A stretch of 64,000 bases of DNA from Cladorhizidae sp. MBARI D1340-BT2 (Eukaryota > Porifera > Demospongiae > Poecilosclerida > Cladorhizidae): NCBI GenBank assembly GCA_028752905.1, contig JAQNBH010000005.1, forward strand, positions 7,729,829-7,793,828. The letters are read 5' to 3'. Positions 45,801-55,199 of the stretch are shown in pieces (position 1 is the stretch's first letter; every line of letters begins with the position of its first letter). The translations under genes were made by a program, and so were the position numbers. The notes below the pieces were generated by a model, which searched no databases, was not told the origin of the DNA, and saw only the letters and a program-made list of their open reading frames with translations.

Positions 45801-48516
45801 TGTTGGTTATCAGAATTGAGATCAAGACTGCACATTACGCGCAGAATAAATGCCCCACACTCAGCTCTGCTGTTTGATTTGTGGCATCTCACGGAGAAAC
45901 TATTACAAGTCCAAAGGAGGTTGCAGTTGAATCTCTATCAAAATATCTGCTGTTTGATGGGTGGAGTTCTCCTGTTCAACTGTTACAAAGTCACAATGCT
46001 CAGTAATCAACTTGAAATTTAATCTCTCTTTATAAAGTCCTTGAAGGAGGCTGTGGATGACCCCACATGGTTATAGTCAACGATAGCAGGAAAATGTGGA
46101 TTTTTTTGTGTGGTGGACAAGATCTACCTGGCTATAATAAAGTTGGCAATAGCAATGAGACATGGCATGTGTTAAATGTGTAGTGTAAACAACAATAGAC
46201 GAGTTAGAAAATGTGGGGCTCACACTTGCTGCAGTCCTCAACCAGAAACAAACAGACGAAAGAACTTGAAACAAGAACAAAAATGTATTATTTAAAAACC
46301 AACGGTATTGGCTTGTTTGAAAGGAAAACTACTCCTGTAGACATTTTTGTTCTCCTATATTCTAAGTGTTATATATCAGGAGATAATTTAGCAGAAGCTC
46401 GAAGAAAAATGTTTGAAAAAAGAGAGAGAATTACAAAGTGTGGGTTAAAATTTTAGCCACTCGCTATAGCCTCACTAAATTGAGCGCCAATCTATCATAC
46501 TAGCCTTATGAAGTGCTGTGTGCAGGAACTGGGGGTTTCTTGACTTGGCAGAGCAACGCAGTCAACGAGCAGTCTGAAGAGAAACAACTGAAGGAAGGAA
46601 TAACACTGTTAAATGTTGGCTGATAAGAAACATAATCAGTGCTGTGACAGTCATGCCCACCATGTGTTGTGCAGGTTCAGCATTTAATCTGTTACAAGGT
46701 TTTATCATGTAATATATAGACATGCAATGCAAAACTCATCAGTCATTTTGTTGTCATTTTGAAAATTGGCTGATATTTTAAGGACAACATAGACTTTTTG
46801 TCAGTAGCTGCAACTACTGGAATTATTATTTGGGCCATGGTCTATAATTATACTCAGTTTATGCTTGTATGTCAAAACCCACAACTGGTTCACATATCTA
46901 CTGCACTACTACCAGAATACGAGTCAAGACTCTTTACCTCCATGCAAGCACAGTTATTATTAGCCTTCTCAGCAAGCACAGTTATTGTTAGCCTTCTCAG
47001 CAAGCTCCACAACTTTCAGCCTGTAATTTGAAGTCTAGTTATTAATTAAGCACTATGCAACAGTGTTGTTGATAGCCACAGAATGAGTTTGTACTAGAGC
47101 AGTCTTCCCACTGACTGACTCTTCCCACATATTGACCTCTAAAGGCTGGTTCAAACACGACGCTGGCCGGGCACTGCGTTGCGTGTTGTCAATTGACCTT
47201 TGACCCGAGATGCCGCCGACACAATGTTCTGATTGGTCCGACGCTGCATTTCGGACATCCAGTGTCCGAAATGCAGCGTCGGACCAATCAGTGTCCATCT
47301 TTGTTGAGTGCGATTCGAGGGTCAAAGGTCAATTGACTACACACAACGCAATGCTCTGCCAGCTTCGTGTTGTGAACCAGCCTTAAGTCTTGGTGTGTTT
47401 TTTCTCTTCCTTTTTTTCTTTCAAAAGTTGGCATCACAGGGTAGCTAGATGTATAGTCAAGGACAGGAATATTCTCAGCTATGTACTCAATAGCAAGTGA
47501 CGGGGCTGATCAAGGCAACTTTTGTGTTGAGTATATATCAAAAGTGCGATGGCACTCTTTTCTAAACGTAACTAACTAATGTTCGCTAAATTATCAACCT
47601 CGAATATTCTTTGTGTGGTTAGATATTTGTTTTCCTTTCCCTTTTGTTGATACTTACTACACATGATACTTACTACACGTGCGATGGTAAACAAGAATAC
47701 AACAACAATAACAATGACAGAGTTGGCAGTGCAGTCATCTCAGAGCCCTGTAACTTGGGACTCAACCTCTTCTCCCCCTTGCTCCCCTCAAGTTCCCCTT
47801 GCTTCCCTCATTTTTCCCATGCACCCCTGAACTTTCCCTTTCACCTCTCAATCTTCCGTAGCTCCCCTCAACACCCCTTAGCTTTCCTAAAACTTCTCCT
47901 TGCTCCCCTCAACTTCCCCTAGCTCTCCTCAACTTCCACCAACTCCCCTCAGCTTCCCCTTGCTTCCTATGGTTACCTTGGTACTTTATGCCACATGGTA
48001 ATGTGATTGAGCATAAGTGTTCTGAATACCTTAGAATGTAGTGCTGCAGCTATTGCATAGTTTGGGATGTGAACTCTATAGACACAATTGATGTGAATTG
48101 TTTTTGTATACCACAATAGCCATCAGTCTCAGGTGTGAGAGAAAATAGTGAAGCCATGGAGGAGGGAGAAGATGAAGAAGAGGAAGAAGACATGGAGACA
48201 CTGATGCAGAGCCCCGACTTCATCCGCTCTGTCCTGAGCACTCTACCTGGAGTGAACCCAGAAGAGGCCATGCAGAATCTGGAGCAGATGGAGAAAGCCA
48301 CCAAGAAGGATGAGGATGAGGTGTGTTGGGAGGTGGGTGGAGATGGAGAGGGAGGTGGGTGGATATGGAGAGGGAGGGAGAATGTCTGGAAGGAGCAAAG
48401 TGGGTATAGAGGGAAGGGAGAGAGTGGGAGTGATGCTGGATGTCATGTTTTGCAAGTGTTCACTTGAAGTTTCTCCCTTTTGATGTTCACAGAAGAAGAA
48501 AGAGGACAAAAGTTGA
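33859..48516 (+). CDS. PSMD4: 26S proteasome regulatory subunit 4 (PSMD4/Rpn10), 11 exons
   Basis: Exons in consistent phase: 33859-34019, 34133-34244, 38428-38514, 38614-38682, 38748-38951, 39123-39216, 39847-39911, 40870-40893 (microexon), 41037-41234, 48120-48320, 48493-48516; 412 codons against about 377 in vertebrates. Rpn10 binds ubiquitin chains in the proteasome regulatory particle and stabilises base-lid contact. The vWA domain covers about residues 1-180, with [41 protein letters not shown] and [20 protein letters not shown]1 is [19 protein letters not shown] (~206-224), with Val where Ala is expected. UIM2 is [14 protein letters not shown] (~279-292). The acidic C-terminal part has [20 protein letters not shown] and ends KKKEDKS. 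The start is the first in-frame Met compatible with the short family N-terminus. Introns 2 (4.2 kb) and 9 (6.9 kb) are filled with mobile elements and repeats. Confidence 0.95.
34376..34655 (+). repeat. Dispersed ~250-bp repeat, forward copy
   Basis: It shares with 49180-49402 (reverse complement) long near-identical blocks: ATCTGTGGCTAAT, GATTGGTTAATAACT, GCATGTAGTTTAGCGCATGC, GCAATGTAGT, AAGTAAGATAGCCTATAC, CTCGGCTTCGCCTCGGGGTA and CCGCAAACTCG. Internally, AGGTTACATAGGCGTATAACC-like modules occur near both ends. No internal gene or Pol III box was identified. It is probably a non-autonomous DNA element or SINE-sized repeat, in PSMD4 intron 2. Confidence 0.85.
34845..36130 (-). pseudogene. 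pogo/Tigger-type (DDE_1) transposase relic
   Basis: On the minus strand, an N-terminal helix-turn-helix segment reads [18 protein letters not shown] followed by [15 protein letters not shown] (about 35980-35880). Then comes [20 protein letters not shown] and, at 35540-35500, [18 protein letters not shown] with WTQA, where the Asp of NWDQ is the first catalytic residue of this family. Later, [13 protein letters not shown] and VVIFDTFRA (second Asp block) follow in shifted frames. Stops and frameshifts throughout show a dead copy. Terminal inverted repeats were not identified. Located in PSMD4 intron 2. Confidence 0.8.
36165..37165 (+). repeat. Minisatellite, 16-bp unit, about 60 copies
   Basis: The unit GACCTAGGTAGAGACT varies as GGTAGGGACT, GGTAGCAACT, GGTTGAGACT and CCCAGGTAGAGACT. 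Short 9-bp insertions (CTACTGACC) recur in the second half. CCTAGG inside each unit is palindromic. PSMD4 intron 2. Confidence 0.97.
37530..37610 (-). other. tRNA-like A-box fragment (possible SINE head)
   Basis: The minus strand at 37599-37589 reads TGGTCTAGTGG, an exact fit to the Pol III A-box consensus and like the D-arm of tRNA-Glu/Gly, followed by TATAGTGTCGCG. I could not build an anticodon arm or find a good B box, so it is not a tRNA gene. A tRNA-derived SINE head or chance are the alternatives. Confidence 0.3.
38178..38372. repeat. Head-to-head copy of the hammerhead-like repeat
   Basis: The right arm has the best core: CTGATGA at 38255-38261, then hairpin arms 38263-38269 and 38273-38279 around GCA, then AAAACGTC at 38280-38287. 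The left arm, read on the minus strand, has GTGATGA, a similar hairpin, and an intact GAAACGTCGAG. Sequences outside the arms (TTATTC and GAATAA) can also pair. The element lies about 60 bp before PSMD4 exon 3, within intron 2. Confidence 0.75.
39330..39600 (+). repeat. Tandem repeat, ~63-bp unit, about four copies
   Basis: Units share ATTTTGGTTTGCTGGGTGGA, then GAGGGTGCTGGGCCCTACCT and TGGGAAGCTCAGATAAAGA. One copy near 39505 is deleted. It lies in PSMD4 intron 6; the open frame across it is repeat-derived. Confidence 0.9.
39800..39838 (+). repeat. (TTG)n microsatellite near a splice acceptor
   Basis: A run of TTG triplets ends in TCTCCTTAG, the acceptor of PSMD4 exon 7. Confidence 0.85.
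41446..43208. mobile_element. Non-autonomous hAT-like element, hosting a piggyBac insertion
   Basis: The left end is CAGTGTTTCCCAAAGTGGG at 41446. The right end in reverse complement is CAGTGTGTTTACCAAACTTT ending at 43208. The inner flanks are C-rich and G-rich respectively (41470-41550 and 43168-43185). The 8 bp flanking each side (CTATAGAC and CTGTACAT) agree at 5 positions, compatible with a decayed 8-bp target duplication. No transposase is visible. PSMD4 intron 9. Confidence 0.65.
41580..42929 (+). mobile_element. piggyBac-like element, N-terminal transposase remnant, TTAA-flanked
   Basis: TTAA at 41576-41579 is followed by CCCACTCACCGTCATAAGC. The other end is GTCAACGGTGAAAGGG followed by TTAA at 42930-42933, so both termini read CCC..TCACCGT inward. 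TTAA target duplication and CCC ends are the piggyBac hallmark. Inside, an ATG at 41792 opens [15 protein letters not shown], then [17 protein letters not shown], an acidic N-terminus typical of piggyBac transposases. A later piece is [12 protein letters not shown] and an Arg/Ser-rich tail (42190-42400). The DDD catalytic domain is absent: an internally deleted, non-autonomous copy. Confidence 0.75.
43640..44990 (-). pseudogene. DIRS-type retrotransposon: RNase H and recombinase fragment
   Basis: On the minus strand, LDIEWWHQL at about 44930 leads to [20 protein letters not shown] (RNase H start, first Asp) and [32 protein letters not shown] follows, then [20 protein letters not shown], the typical DIRS RNase H exit. 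Downstream, LKGIKGGQA and [11 protein letters not shown] (44230-44130) match the start of the tyrosine recombinase domain (PRLPITPEIL-like). The rest of the recombinase to 43640 is not recognisable. In-frame stops and frameshifts show a relic. The preceding reverse transcriptase part is replaced by the 28-bp array at 45014-45742. PSMD4 intron 9. Confidence 0.75.
45014..45742 (+). repeat. Minisatellite, 28-bp unit, about 26 copies
   Basis: The unit contains AAATGTTCCAATGCACGTCC and ACAACTCC, with ATTCCAGTG/ATTCCAGCG variants and a few short copies. Frames of about 250 codons on both strands are repeat artefacts. It abuts the DIRS relic at 43640-44990. Confidence 0.97.
45760..47139. other. PSMD4 intron 9 sequence without assigned gene
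   Basis: The only coding-like stretch is at 46211-46456 (+), containing [20 protein letters not shown] and [16 protein letters not shown]. It resembles fragments of transposon-associated proteins, but I cannot name it. Nothing else is supported. Confidence 0.35.
47143..47383. mobile_element. Harbinger-like MITE with TAA duplication and perfect internal palindrome
   Basis: TAA at 47140-47142 and 47384-47386 flank a 241-bp element whose ends AGGCTGGTTC and GAACCAGCCT are exact inverted repeats. The similarity continues through TTGACCTTTGACC and its complement. A 3-bp TAA/TTA duplication is characteristic of PIF/Harbinger. In the centre, 47231-47257 and 47263-47289 form a perfect 27-bp inverted repeat with a 5-nt loop. 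No coding capacity. PSMD4 intron 9. Confidence 0.85.
47755..47965 (+). repeat. C/T-rich imperfect tandem repeat, ~18-20-bp unit
   Basis: CTCCCCTCAACTTCCCCTAG-like units recur about ten times with strong divergence. It ends about 155 bp before PSMD4 exon 10. Confidence 0.75.
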
Positions 48517-50790
48517 AGATCTTTTTACATACTCTCTTAGTTTGAAGTTATAACTGAAGTATTATATTCTGTATACATGCTTGCACTGACTTAATATTTC
48601 ACTATGATTTCAATGCCATTATGTTCATTTACCAAGGATAGCTAACATAGATATTTGTGAATTTGATAACCTTTATGGTGAATGCATAAATAACTTAATA
48701 TTTTTCATGCATGCTGTGCTACATGTAATACCTGTGTATAATATTACCACCCTAGACTAGTTCTTCTCCACACAATTAATCATGGTATTGTTTGTGCATT
48801 GCACATATCATGCACAAAAAAAATCCTTTAGCAATCTGTGTTTCCATCTGCACAACATTAATCTGCATTTGAGGGACGGTAAAGGATGAGGAAGCATTAG
48901 CAGAGCCAAAAACACAAGCCACTTTGACCAGCAATAAATAATAGTTTACTTGAATCTTCATTTTGGATGCAGATGATTGCTATGTATATATATGTATCTT
49001 TGCCCATTCACCATGGAATCTCAAGACACTCGTTTAATGTCCTGATGCCTACTTATTTGACATGATTCTGTGGCTTTGAAAACTTTACAAAAAATTTAAA
49101 AAACTCTTCATGTATGTACTATACAAAGGAGTCGGTTCTCCTGAAAGTTTTGAGATCTCTTTAAAGGCATCATCACCTATGCGCCTATGTAACCTCCGAG
49201 TTTGCGGTACCCCGAGGCGAAGCCGAGGAATGTAACAGCAAACGAGTAGGCGCATAACCGACTCTTGTATAGGCTATCTTACTTACACTACATTGCGCAT
49301 GCGCTAAACTACATGCGGTTAAAAGTGTAGGTTACGCGCCTATGTAACCTACAGTTATTAACCAATCAGATTAGCCACAGATCACGTGATGTAGTATAAA
49401 TATATATATACTATCCAAGTTCATCAAAATTGCATTCCAGATGCTAAAAAAAAAAATTATTGCAAAACTAAAGCACAAAACTAAAACAATGACTCGTGAG
49501 CAATGGCCACACAAGACTAAGGTAATAACTACACAGCCGAGAGCAATGGCTACACGAGACTGGAGCAATGACTGCATGAGACTAATGCAAGAGCAATGAA
49601 GTGATGCTAGAACTATGCACTAACAGTGCTCATTATTAAGTATTCCTTCCCCCTATATATATATCTGAACAATTTTCAGTGAATATCATCCCAATCAAAC
49701 AACCTCACTCCTCCCCATATACAGCCAAGAGCTCCTCTCCTAATATGTAGCTAAGGGCTGGTGTAACAACTCGAAAGCTCCCGCATAGCACTTCCTGACT
49801 GCACACAAGAAAAATGCTTTTGTTTTGCAGGCATCATGACAGCTTCAATGTGGTGGTCATAATCGTATCCCAGTTTGAGAGTAGTTAGCAGCCAGTCCTG
49901 CCTGTTCACTTGGGGCACAGTAGGTAAAGGGACGTATAAATGTGTGTGGTTAAATTCTTGCTTCATTTTTTTTGGACAAGTTATTGAGTCGAGCATCCTT
50001 CACGCCAATCACAGCAGATGCTGTTTTACCATGTTTATTACTGAAGTATATATAATGCCCACATGCCTATATATATATGTGGATATATAATTATACCAGG
50101 TTTTGTTGAAGATCTGTGCTGTTAACAATTGTCATGATAGTAAGCACCTATTTGTTGCTGAACTCAACTCGATACTCCACACAAGCACATCTATTGTATT
50201 TACAATCTTTTACTGATTTTTTGGTGATATCATCGTGAAATGCATTGGCCAACTTGGAGTACAAGTCTTCTGTGGTATATAGTCTAATCATAATGAATGG
50301 CCTTATGGGACACAAGTTATGGGCGTATGAAAACTAGATAAAAGATCCTTCAAGACAAATTTCAAGGGGTTTTTTTAGCTTCCGATTGTCAACATCACAA
50401 GGTGCTGAATTTTTTTAATTTTATTAAAACCACTGACAAGGATGCTAATAAGTTACCAAAGAGAGATATAAACTGTTTTGTGGGGGGGGGAGGGGTTGGG
50501 TTGTTTTTTTGGTGTCTGTCATTTTGAAAGTGCTACTGCAAAATGAACTCTGAGCACTGCTAATTATTAAAATATCTAGCATGTCCCTCCCCCCCCCCCC
50601 ATAAACCATAAACCTCAAATGTTGAACGTCTGGATCCCAATGAGACAAATGAGTCACCAGATACCGAGTCACTAGGTACATGAACATCAGAAACACTAAA
50701 ATGATTTCATGCACATTTTAATTTTAAACATTTACTAGTGAATAATCTATTATAATATATTATAAATGACACTCTATATCATGTAATAGT
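48517..50790. other. PSMD4 downstream region without a gene
   Basis: AT-rich. A canonical AATAAA was not seen within 150 bp of the PSMD4 stop. Apart from the dispersed repeat at 49180-49402 and homopolymer runs near 50483 and 50587, I see nothing to annotate. Confidence 0.4.
49180..49402 (-). repeat. Dispersed ~250-bp repeat, reverse copy
   Basis: Reverse complement of the repeat at 34376-34655, with the same order of blocks (GCGCATGCGCTAAACTACAT, CCGAGGCGAAGCCGAG, AGTTATTAACCAATCAGAT). The two copies lie about 14.7 kb apart in opposite orientation, one in PSMD4 intron 2 and one downstream of the gene. Confidence 0.85.
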
Positions 50791-50794
50791 TTAG

Positions 50795-51222
50795 CTACAA
50801 TATTTGCCCAGTGTGTGTAATAGTTGAGCTACCATACCTTCCCAGTGTGTGTAATAAGTAGTTGAGCTACCATACCTGCCCAGTGTGTGTAATAGTTGAG
50901 CTACCATACCTGCCCAGTGTGTGTAATAAGAGCTACCATACCTGCCCAGTGTGTGTAATAGTTGAGCTACCATATCTGCCCAGTGTGTGTAATAGTTGAG
51001 CTAATAGTTGAGCTACCATACCTGCCCAGTGTGTGTAATAGTTGAGCTACTATACCTGCCCAGTGTGTGTAATAGTTGAGCTACCATACCTGCCCAGTGT
51101 GTGTAATAGTTGCTACCATACCTGCCAAGTGTGTGTAATAGTTGAGCTACCATACCTGCCCAGTGTGTGTAATAGTTGAGCTACCATACCTGCCCAGTGT
51201 GTGTAATAGTTGAGCTACCTTG
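50795..51222 (+). repeat. Minisatellite, 34-bp unit, about 13 copies
   Basis: Each unit has GTGTGTAATAGTTGAGCTAC and CATACCTGCCCAGT. Some copies lack GTTG or carry a partial duplication (50998-51015). Confidence 0.95.
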
Positions 51223-51808
51223 TTGTGTTAAAGTTAAATGAAAATATAGTTAACACATGAAGAGAATCTAACAACCACACCTCTCCTTCATGTCTGACAG
51301 TAGTTGTATTATAAAACTAGTTCCACATGTGAAGAAATAGCCTTGTAATAACATCATGCAGGAAGTGACACGTTCCTCCTTTGGGTTTTGTCCATAAAGC
51401 CTATCAGAGAGTAACCCACTTCCCTATCTAAATCCTGGAAAGAGCAGTTGATAATTGGAAATTGGCATGTCCTGGTTATTTGATCTCAAACAACACATAC
51501 CATTTATAAACGTTCACTGCAGAATAATACACACCGCAATTAAAGTTGGTTCATCCCACTACTCCACTCCCCTCTAGTGGCAGGCTACCTCCTTGAGAAA
51601 CAGTTTTAGTGTGCATTTGAAGTTGGTCCCTCAGAAGAGAGACTTGTGCCACAAGGCTCCACATTTCCAAATCCTTGCCACATCCAATCCATTTTTCGAT
51701 TGCAGGGAGAGAAAAAAGTAGGTTAAGGATTGTCGGTGGGTAAGGTTAATCTAACTGGCCACTCATAGATATACTGAGAATCATGTTCTTCTCTGCTGTT
51801 CGGTAACA

Positions 51809-51887
51809 GTTGAAGGAGGCTCTAGCTGATCCTCTTACCAACCAGGAGGAGGCTCTAACTGATCCTCTAGCTGATCCTATGTCAAGG
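51809..51887 (+). pseudogene. Exon-like fragment, repeated KEAL-ADPL text
   Basis: CGGTAACAG precedes and GTAAGG follows a 79-bp block with no stop in the frame LKEALADPLTNQEEALTDPL (then ADPMSR). The DNA has a short internal duplication (GAGGCTCTA..GATCCTCT). It could be an exon of a gene continuing to 53099, or a decayed piece. No family recognised. Confidence 0.3.
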
Positions 51888-51994
51888 GTAAGGAAGCTTG
51901 TTATTAGAGGTTGACTCTAACAACAAAACAACAAATAATGTTAAGTACTTATATATGTATATAGTGAACAACAAGAAGAAACAAGTTATTTAAC

Positions 51995-52245
51995 TACCGC
52001 AACTTGAAGAAGAAATAAGTTAGTTAACTAATTTGAAGTAGAAACAAGTTAGTTAACTAACTTCAAGTTAGTTAACTAACTTGAAGGAGAAGTTAACTAA
52101 CTTGAAGAAGAAACAAGTTAGTTAACTAACTTGAAGAAGAAACAAGTTAGTTAACTAACTTATAGAAGAAATAAGTTAGTGAAGAAGAAACAAGTTAGTT
52201 AACTATCTTGAAGAAGAAACATCATTTGAATACCTTGAAGAAGAA
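51995..52245 (+). repeat. Minisatellite, 29-bp unit with a 20-bp perfect palindrome
   Basis: GAAGAAGAAA alternates with CAAGTTAGTTAACTAACTTG, which is its own reverse complement. About eight copies, several truncated. Confidence 0.92.
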
Positions 52246-52337
52246 AGCATTTATATGAATGTGCATGTGAGATTTCACAATCGGTGGGTTTTGGGACTAA
52301 TATTTGGCTTGTATTTATCTACTACTAGATTGAGTTT

Positions 52338-52988
52338 ATTCTCCTTTGTCATCATCCCTCTCCTCTACTGACTATGCAGCCAGTTCTTTCTTCTCTGCTG
52401 ACCATGCAGCCAGTTCTCTCTCCTCTACTGACTATGCAGCTAGTTCTCTCTCTACTAACTATGCAGCCAGTTCTCTCTTCTCTGCTGACCATGCAGCCAG
52501 TTCTCTCTCCTCTACTGACTTTGCAGCCAGTTCTCTCTCCCCTACTGACTATGCAGCCAGTTCTCTCTCCTCTACTGACTATGCAGCCAGTTCTCTCTTC
52601 TCTGCTGACTATGCAGCTAGTTCTCTCTTCTCTGCTGACCATGCAGCCAGTTCTCTCCTCATGCAGCCAGTTCATCTACTGACTATGCAGCCAGTTCTCT
52701 CTTCTCTGCTGACCATGCAGCCAGTTCATCTAATGACTATGCAGCCAGTTCTCTCTTCTCTGCTGACCATGCAGCCAGTTCATCTACTGACTATGCAGCC
52801 AGTTCTCTCTTCTCTGCTGACCATGCAGCCAGTTCATCTACTGACTATGCAGCCAGTTCTCTCTTCTCTGCTGACCACGCAGCCAGTTCTCTCTCCTCTA
52901 CTGACTATGCAGCCGGTTCTCTCTTATCTGCTGACCATGCAGCCAGTTCTCTCTTCTCTACTGACTATGCAGCCAGTTCTCTTCGGCC
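52338..52988 (+). repeat. Minisatellite, 30-bp unit, about 22 copies
   Basis: Units contain CTGACTATGCAGCCAGTTCT and CTCTCCTCTA, and a shorter variant CATCTACTGACTATGCAGCC. The 30-bp length keeps a 222-codon frame open (text like SSTDYAASSL), which I treat as repeat-derived. Confidence 0.95.
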
Positions 52989-53098
52989 TTGCTTGTGTTT
53001 CAGCAATCTCTTAGTTAGATGCAGTTGACAGTCTAGTATTGTGTTGTGTGCATGGCTAGTGAGTCTGATGAGCATTTCCTTTTACATTGCATCTGCAG

Positions 53099-53215
53099 AT
53101 GATAGCACCTGATGAGACTCCACTTGCAGATGATGTGAACTTTGAGGTGTTGGCTCGTCATGAGATTAGCGGAGGCAAAAACATGAGCTGGGCAGCTCTC
53201 AGATATGAAGGCTTG
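53099..53215 (+). pseudogene. AAA-ATPase lid-like exon fragment fused to mobile-element sequence
   Basis: CATCTGCAG precedes a frame MIAPDETPLADDVNFEVLAR followed by HEISGGKNMSWAALRYEG. PLADDVNFEVLARHEISGG resembles the helical lid after the AAA+ core, where D(V)xFExLAxxxExSGG is common and is normally followed by NIRNAV. Here that continuation is lost. The next bases, GGGCAGCTCTCAGATATGAA then GGCTTG, match sequence at 55467-55493 in a piggyBac-like relic with one missing base. It is probably a truncated, chimeric gene fragment. Confidence 0.4.
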
Positions 53216-53449
53216 TTTTCGTATACCACACATGCATAGTTCCATGTATTAACATCTTGCATGATAAACATATATGTTAAGTGCACACTGTATATATACT
53301 ATACTGCATATCCTCTATTGTGAACCACCCTTCCAGTTGTATAACTGTATTTCCAGCTCTGAGCCCGCCAGTTTGATGGCCAGGATAGTGAGGCTATATA
53401 CTTTTGTCATTGTTAGACTGCAAATACAACAAGCTAAAATTCGGTAGAA

Positions 53450-53605
53450 TTGGCTCCATTGAAGTAAGCAAATACGTTTGTTTGACTGGGCCTAGAACAA
53501 AACTTATAGCAAAAGAAAATCATCCATGAGTGTCTTTTTCTCAAAGGCAAAAAGATTCAGAACAGTTCCCAGTAGATATGGGTGCCTGTGCAGCTTTCAT
53601 CAGCA
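53450..53605 (+). repeat. Dispersed repeat, copy B (partner at 27.1 kb)
   Basis: It shares TCCATTGAAGTAAGCAAA, TTTCTCAAAGGCAAAAAGATTC and TGCCTGTGCAGCTT with 27085-27252 in the same order. It extends a little further here before the 37-bp array begins. Confidence 0.65.
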
Positions 53606-53754
53606 AGAAAAGTTTCTAGCAATGGGATTGGGCAGAAAGAATCCCTCAAAGACGGCAGTTGCAATTGGCACTTGTTTATCTCAACCATTTTCAAAATAAT
53701 TCTTGTACAGAACTTGCACAATCGTCACTGCCCTCCTTCCAGTAGTCGTCGCAG

Positions 53755-54062
53755 CGGGTGGCACTGATAACCAGTCAGTGTGGCAGGTGGATGGGACTGA
53801 TAACAGGTCAGTGTGGTTCTTAGGTGGATGGGACTGATAACAGGTCAGTGTGGTTCTTAGGTGGATGGGACTGATAACAGGTCAGTGTGGTTCTTAGGTG
53901 GATGGGACTGATAACAGGTCAGTGTGGTTCTTAGGTGGATGGGACTGATAACAGGTCAGTGTGGTTCTTAGGTGATGGGATTAATAACCAGTCACTGTGT
54001 TCTTAGGTGGATGGGACTGAAAACTAGTGATGATAACCAGTCACTCTGGTTCTTATAAGGTG
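53755..54062 (+). repeat. Minisatellite, 37-bp unit, about eight copies
   Basis: AGGTGGATGGGACTGATAAC and AGGTCAGTGTGGTTCTT repeat. The middle copies are nearly identical and the ends diverged. Confidence 0.95.
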
Positions 54063-54177
54063 TGTACACACCTATATACGGGTTTCCTCAAATAGTTTAC
54101 AAAAAAATCAGGTTTTCAAAAACATTGAGTGAGTGTGAACACAACTGGAGGGCATGGAAAATCAATATTGCTTGGAC

Positions 54178-54525
54178 GAGGCATGCACCACCATCAATCT
54201 CCCCTGCTAGCTGGCTAGGCGTGCACCACCATCAATCTCCCCTGCTAGCTGGCTAGGGGGGCACCACCATCAATCTCCCCTGCTAGCTGGCTAGGCGTGC
54301 ACCACCATCGATCTCCCCTGCTAGCTGGCTAGGCATGCACCACCATCAATCTCCCCTGCTAGTTGGCTAGGCGACCACCATCAATCTCCCCTGCTAGCTG
54401 GCTAGGCATGCACCACCATCAATCTCCCCTGCTAGCTGGCTAGGCATGCACCACCATCAATCTCCCCTGCTAGCTGGCTAGGCGTGCACCACCATCAATC
54501 TCCCCTGCTAGCGACTAGGCAGCGC
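54178..54525 (+). repeat. Minisatellite, 38-bp unit, about nine copies
   Basis: GCACCACCATCAATCTCCCC and TGCTAGCTGGCTAGGCAT repeat. Variants differ mainly in GGCGT/GGCAT/GGGGG. Confidence 0.95.
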
Positions 54526-54539
54526 TTGCAATTTAGCCA

Positions 54540-54806
54540 GCTGCTGTGCACCGCCTCTTCCCTGTCAGTGTAATTAGCTCGCGCTCAACAGATGCAAGCA
54601 CAACATGTGCCAGAATCAAATTTACAAACCAAGTTTGCCAGTCCTTCTCTACTAGTAGTCATTTGTTTGCAGCTCTCTGTTGCTGTCGAAAAATTGCTAG
54701 ACTATTTAGCTCGGACATAAGTCTTGCAATTTCTGGTGCTGCTTCAGCTCCCAGCTCTTCCACAGTGAACGTCGCCATCTTTGCTGCCATTTGTCAACAT
54801 CAGGAT
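54540..54806 (-). pseudogene. Unrecognised coding-like fragment
   Basis: On the minus strand, MAAKMATFTVEELGAEAAPE and IARLMSELNSLAIFRQQQRA precede a stop, after which LLVEKDWQTWFVNLILAHV and VERELITLTGKRRCT continue in the same frame. The composition is protein-like. It may be a mobile-element or host-gene remnant; no family assigned. Confidence 0.35.
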
Positions 54807-55199
54807 CCCACAGACATTGAATGACTTTATGCTAGATTAATTATAATAATTATGTGGTGAGAATGTGAGCTGTAAACACAATTAGGGCAAGCACTATTTC
54901 ATTCAGACTTAGTAAAATGATTGACAACCTTTCAAGGGAATGTAGTACACAATTGTGTGTGGATCTATATATTAAAATATATATTGGATTGACAAGACCC
55001 CTTCTCTATTAAAATATAATGAACTACAAATATAATACAGATTAAAATATTAGATCTTTCATTATATTATCCTTGCACTAATAAAAGCAACATTGGCGGA
55101 ATTGTTTTCAATATTATTGAATACTTGGTCTGTAGTCATAATTCACCTATCGTTAAAAAAAACAAGTTTTTCATACTTGATGTGCACTCCGAATATCGA

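Noticed and set aside
49871..50090. Short frames near 49.9 kb as exons of a downstream gene
   Set aside because: No convincing splice pairs and no similarity; AT-rich surroundings.
52346..53014. A 222-codon SSTDYAASSL repeat frame resembling a secreted low-complexity protein
   Set aside because: It has a 30-bp repeat unit, shifts frame at 52660 without loss of openness, and has no signal peptide or flanking exon signals.
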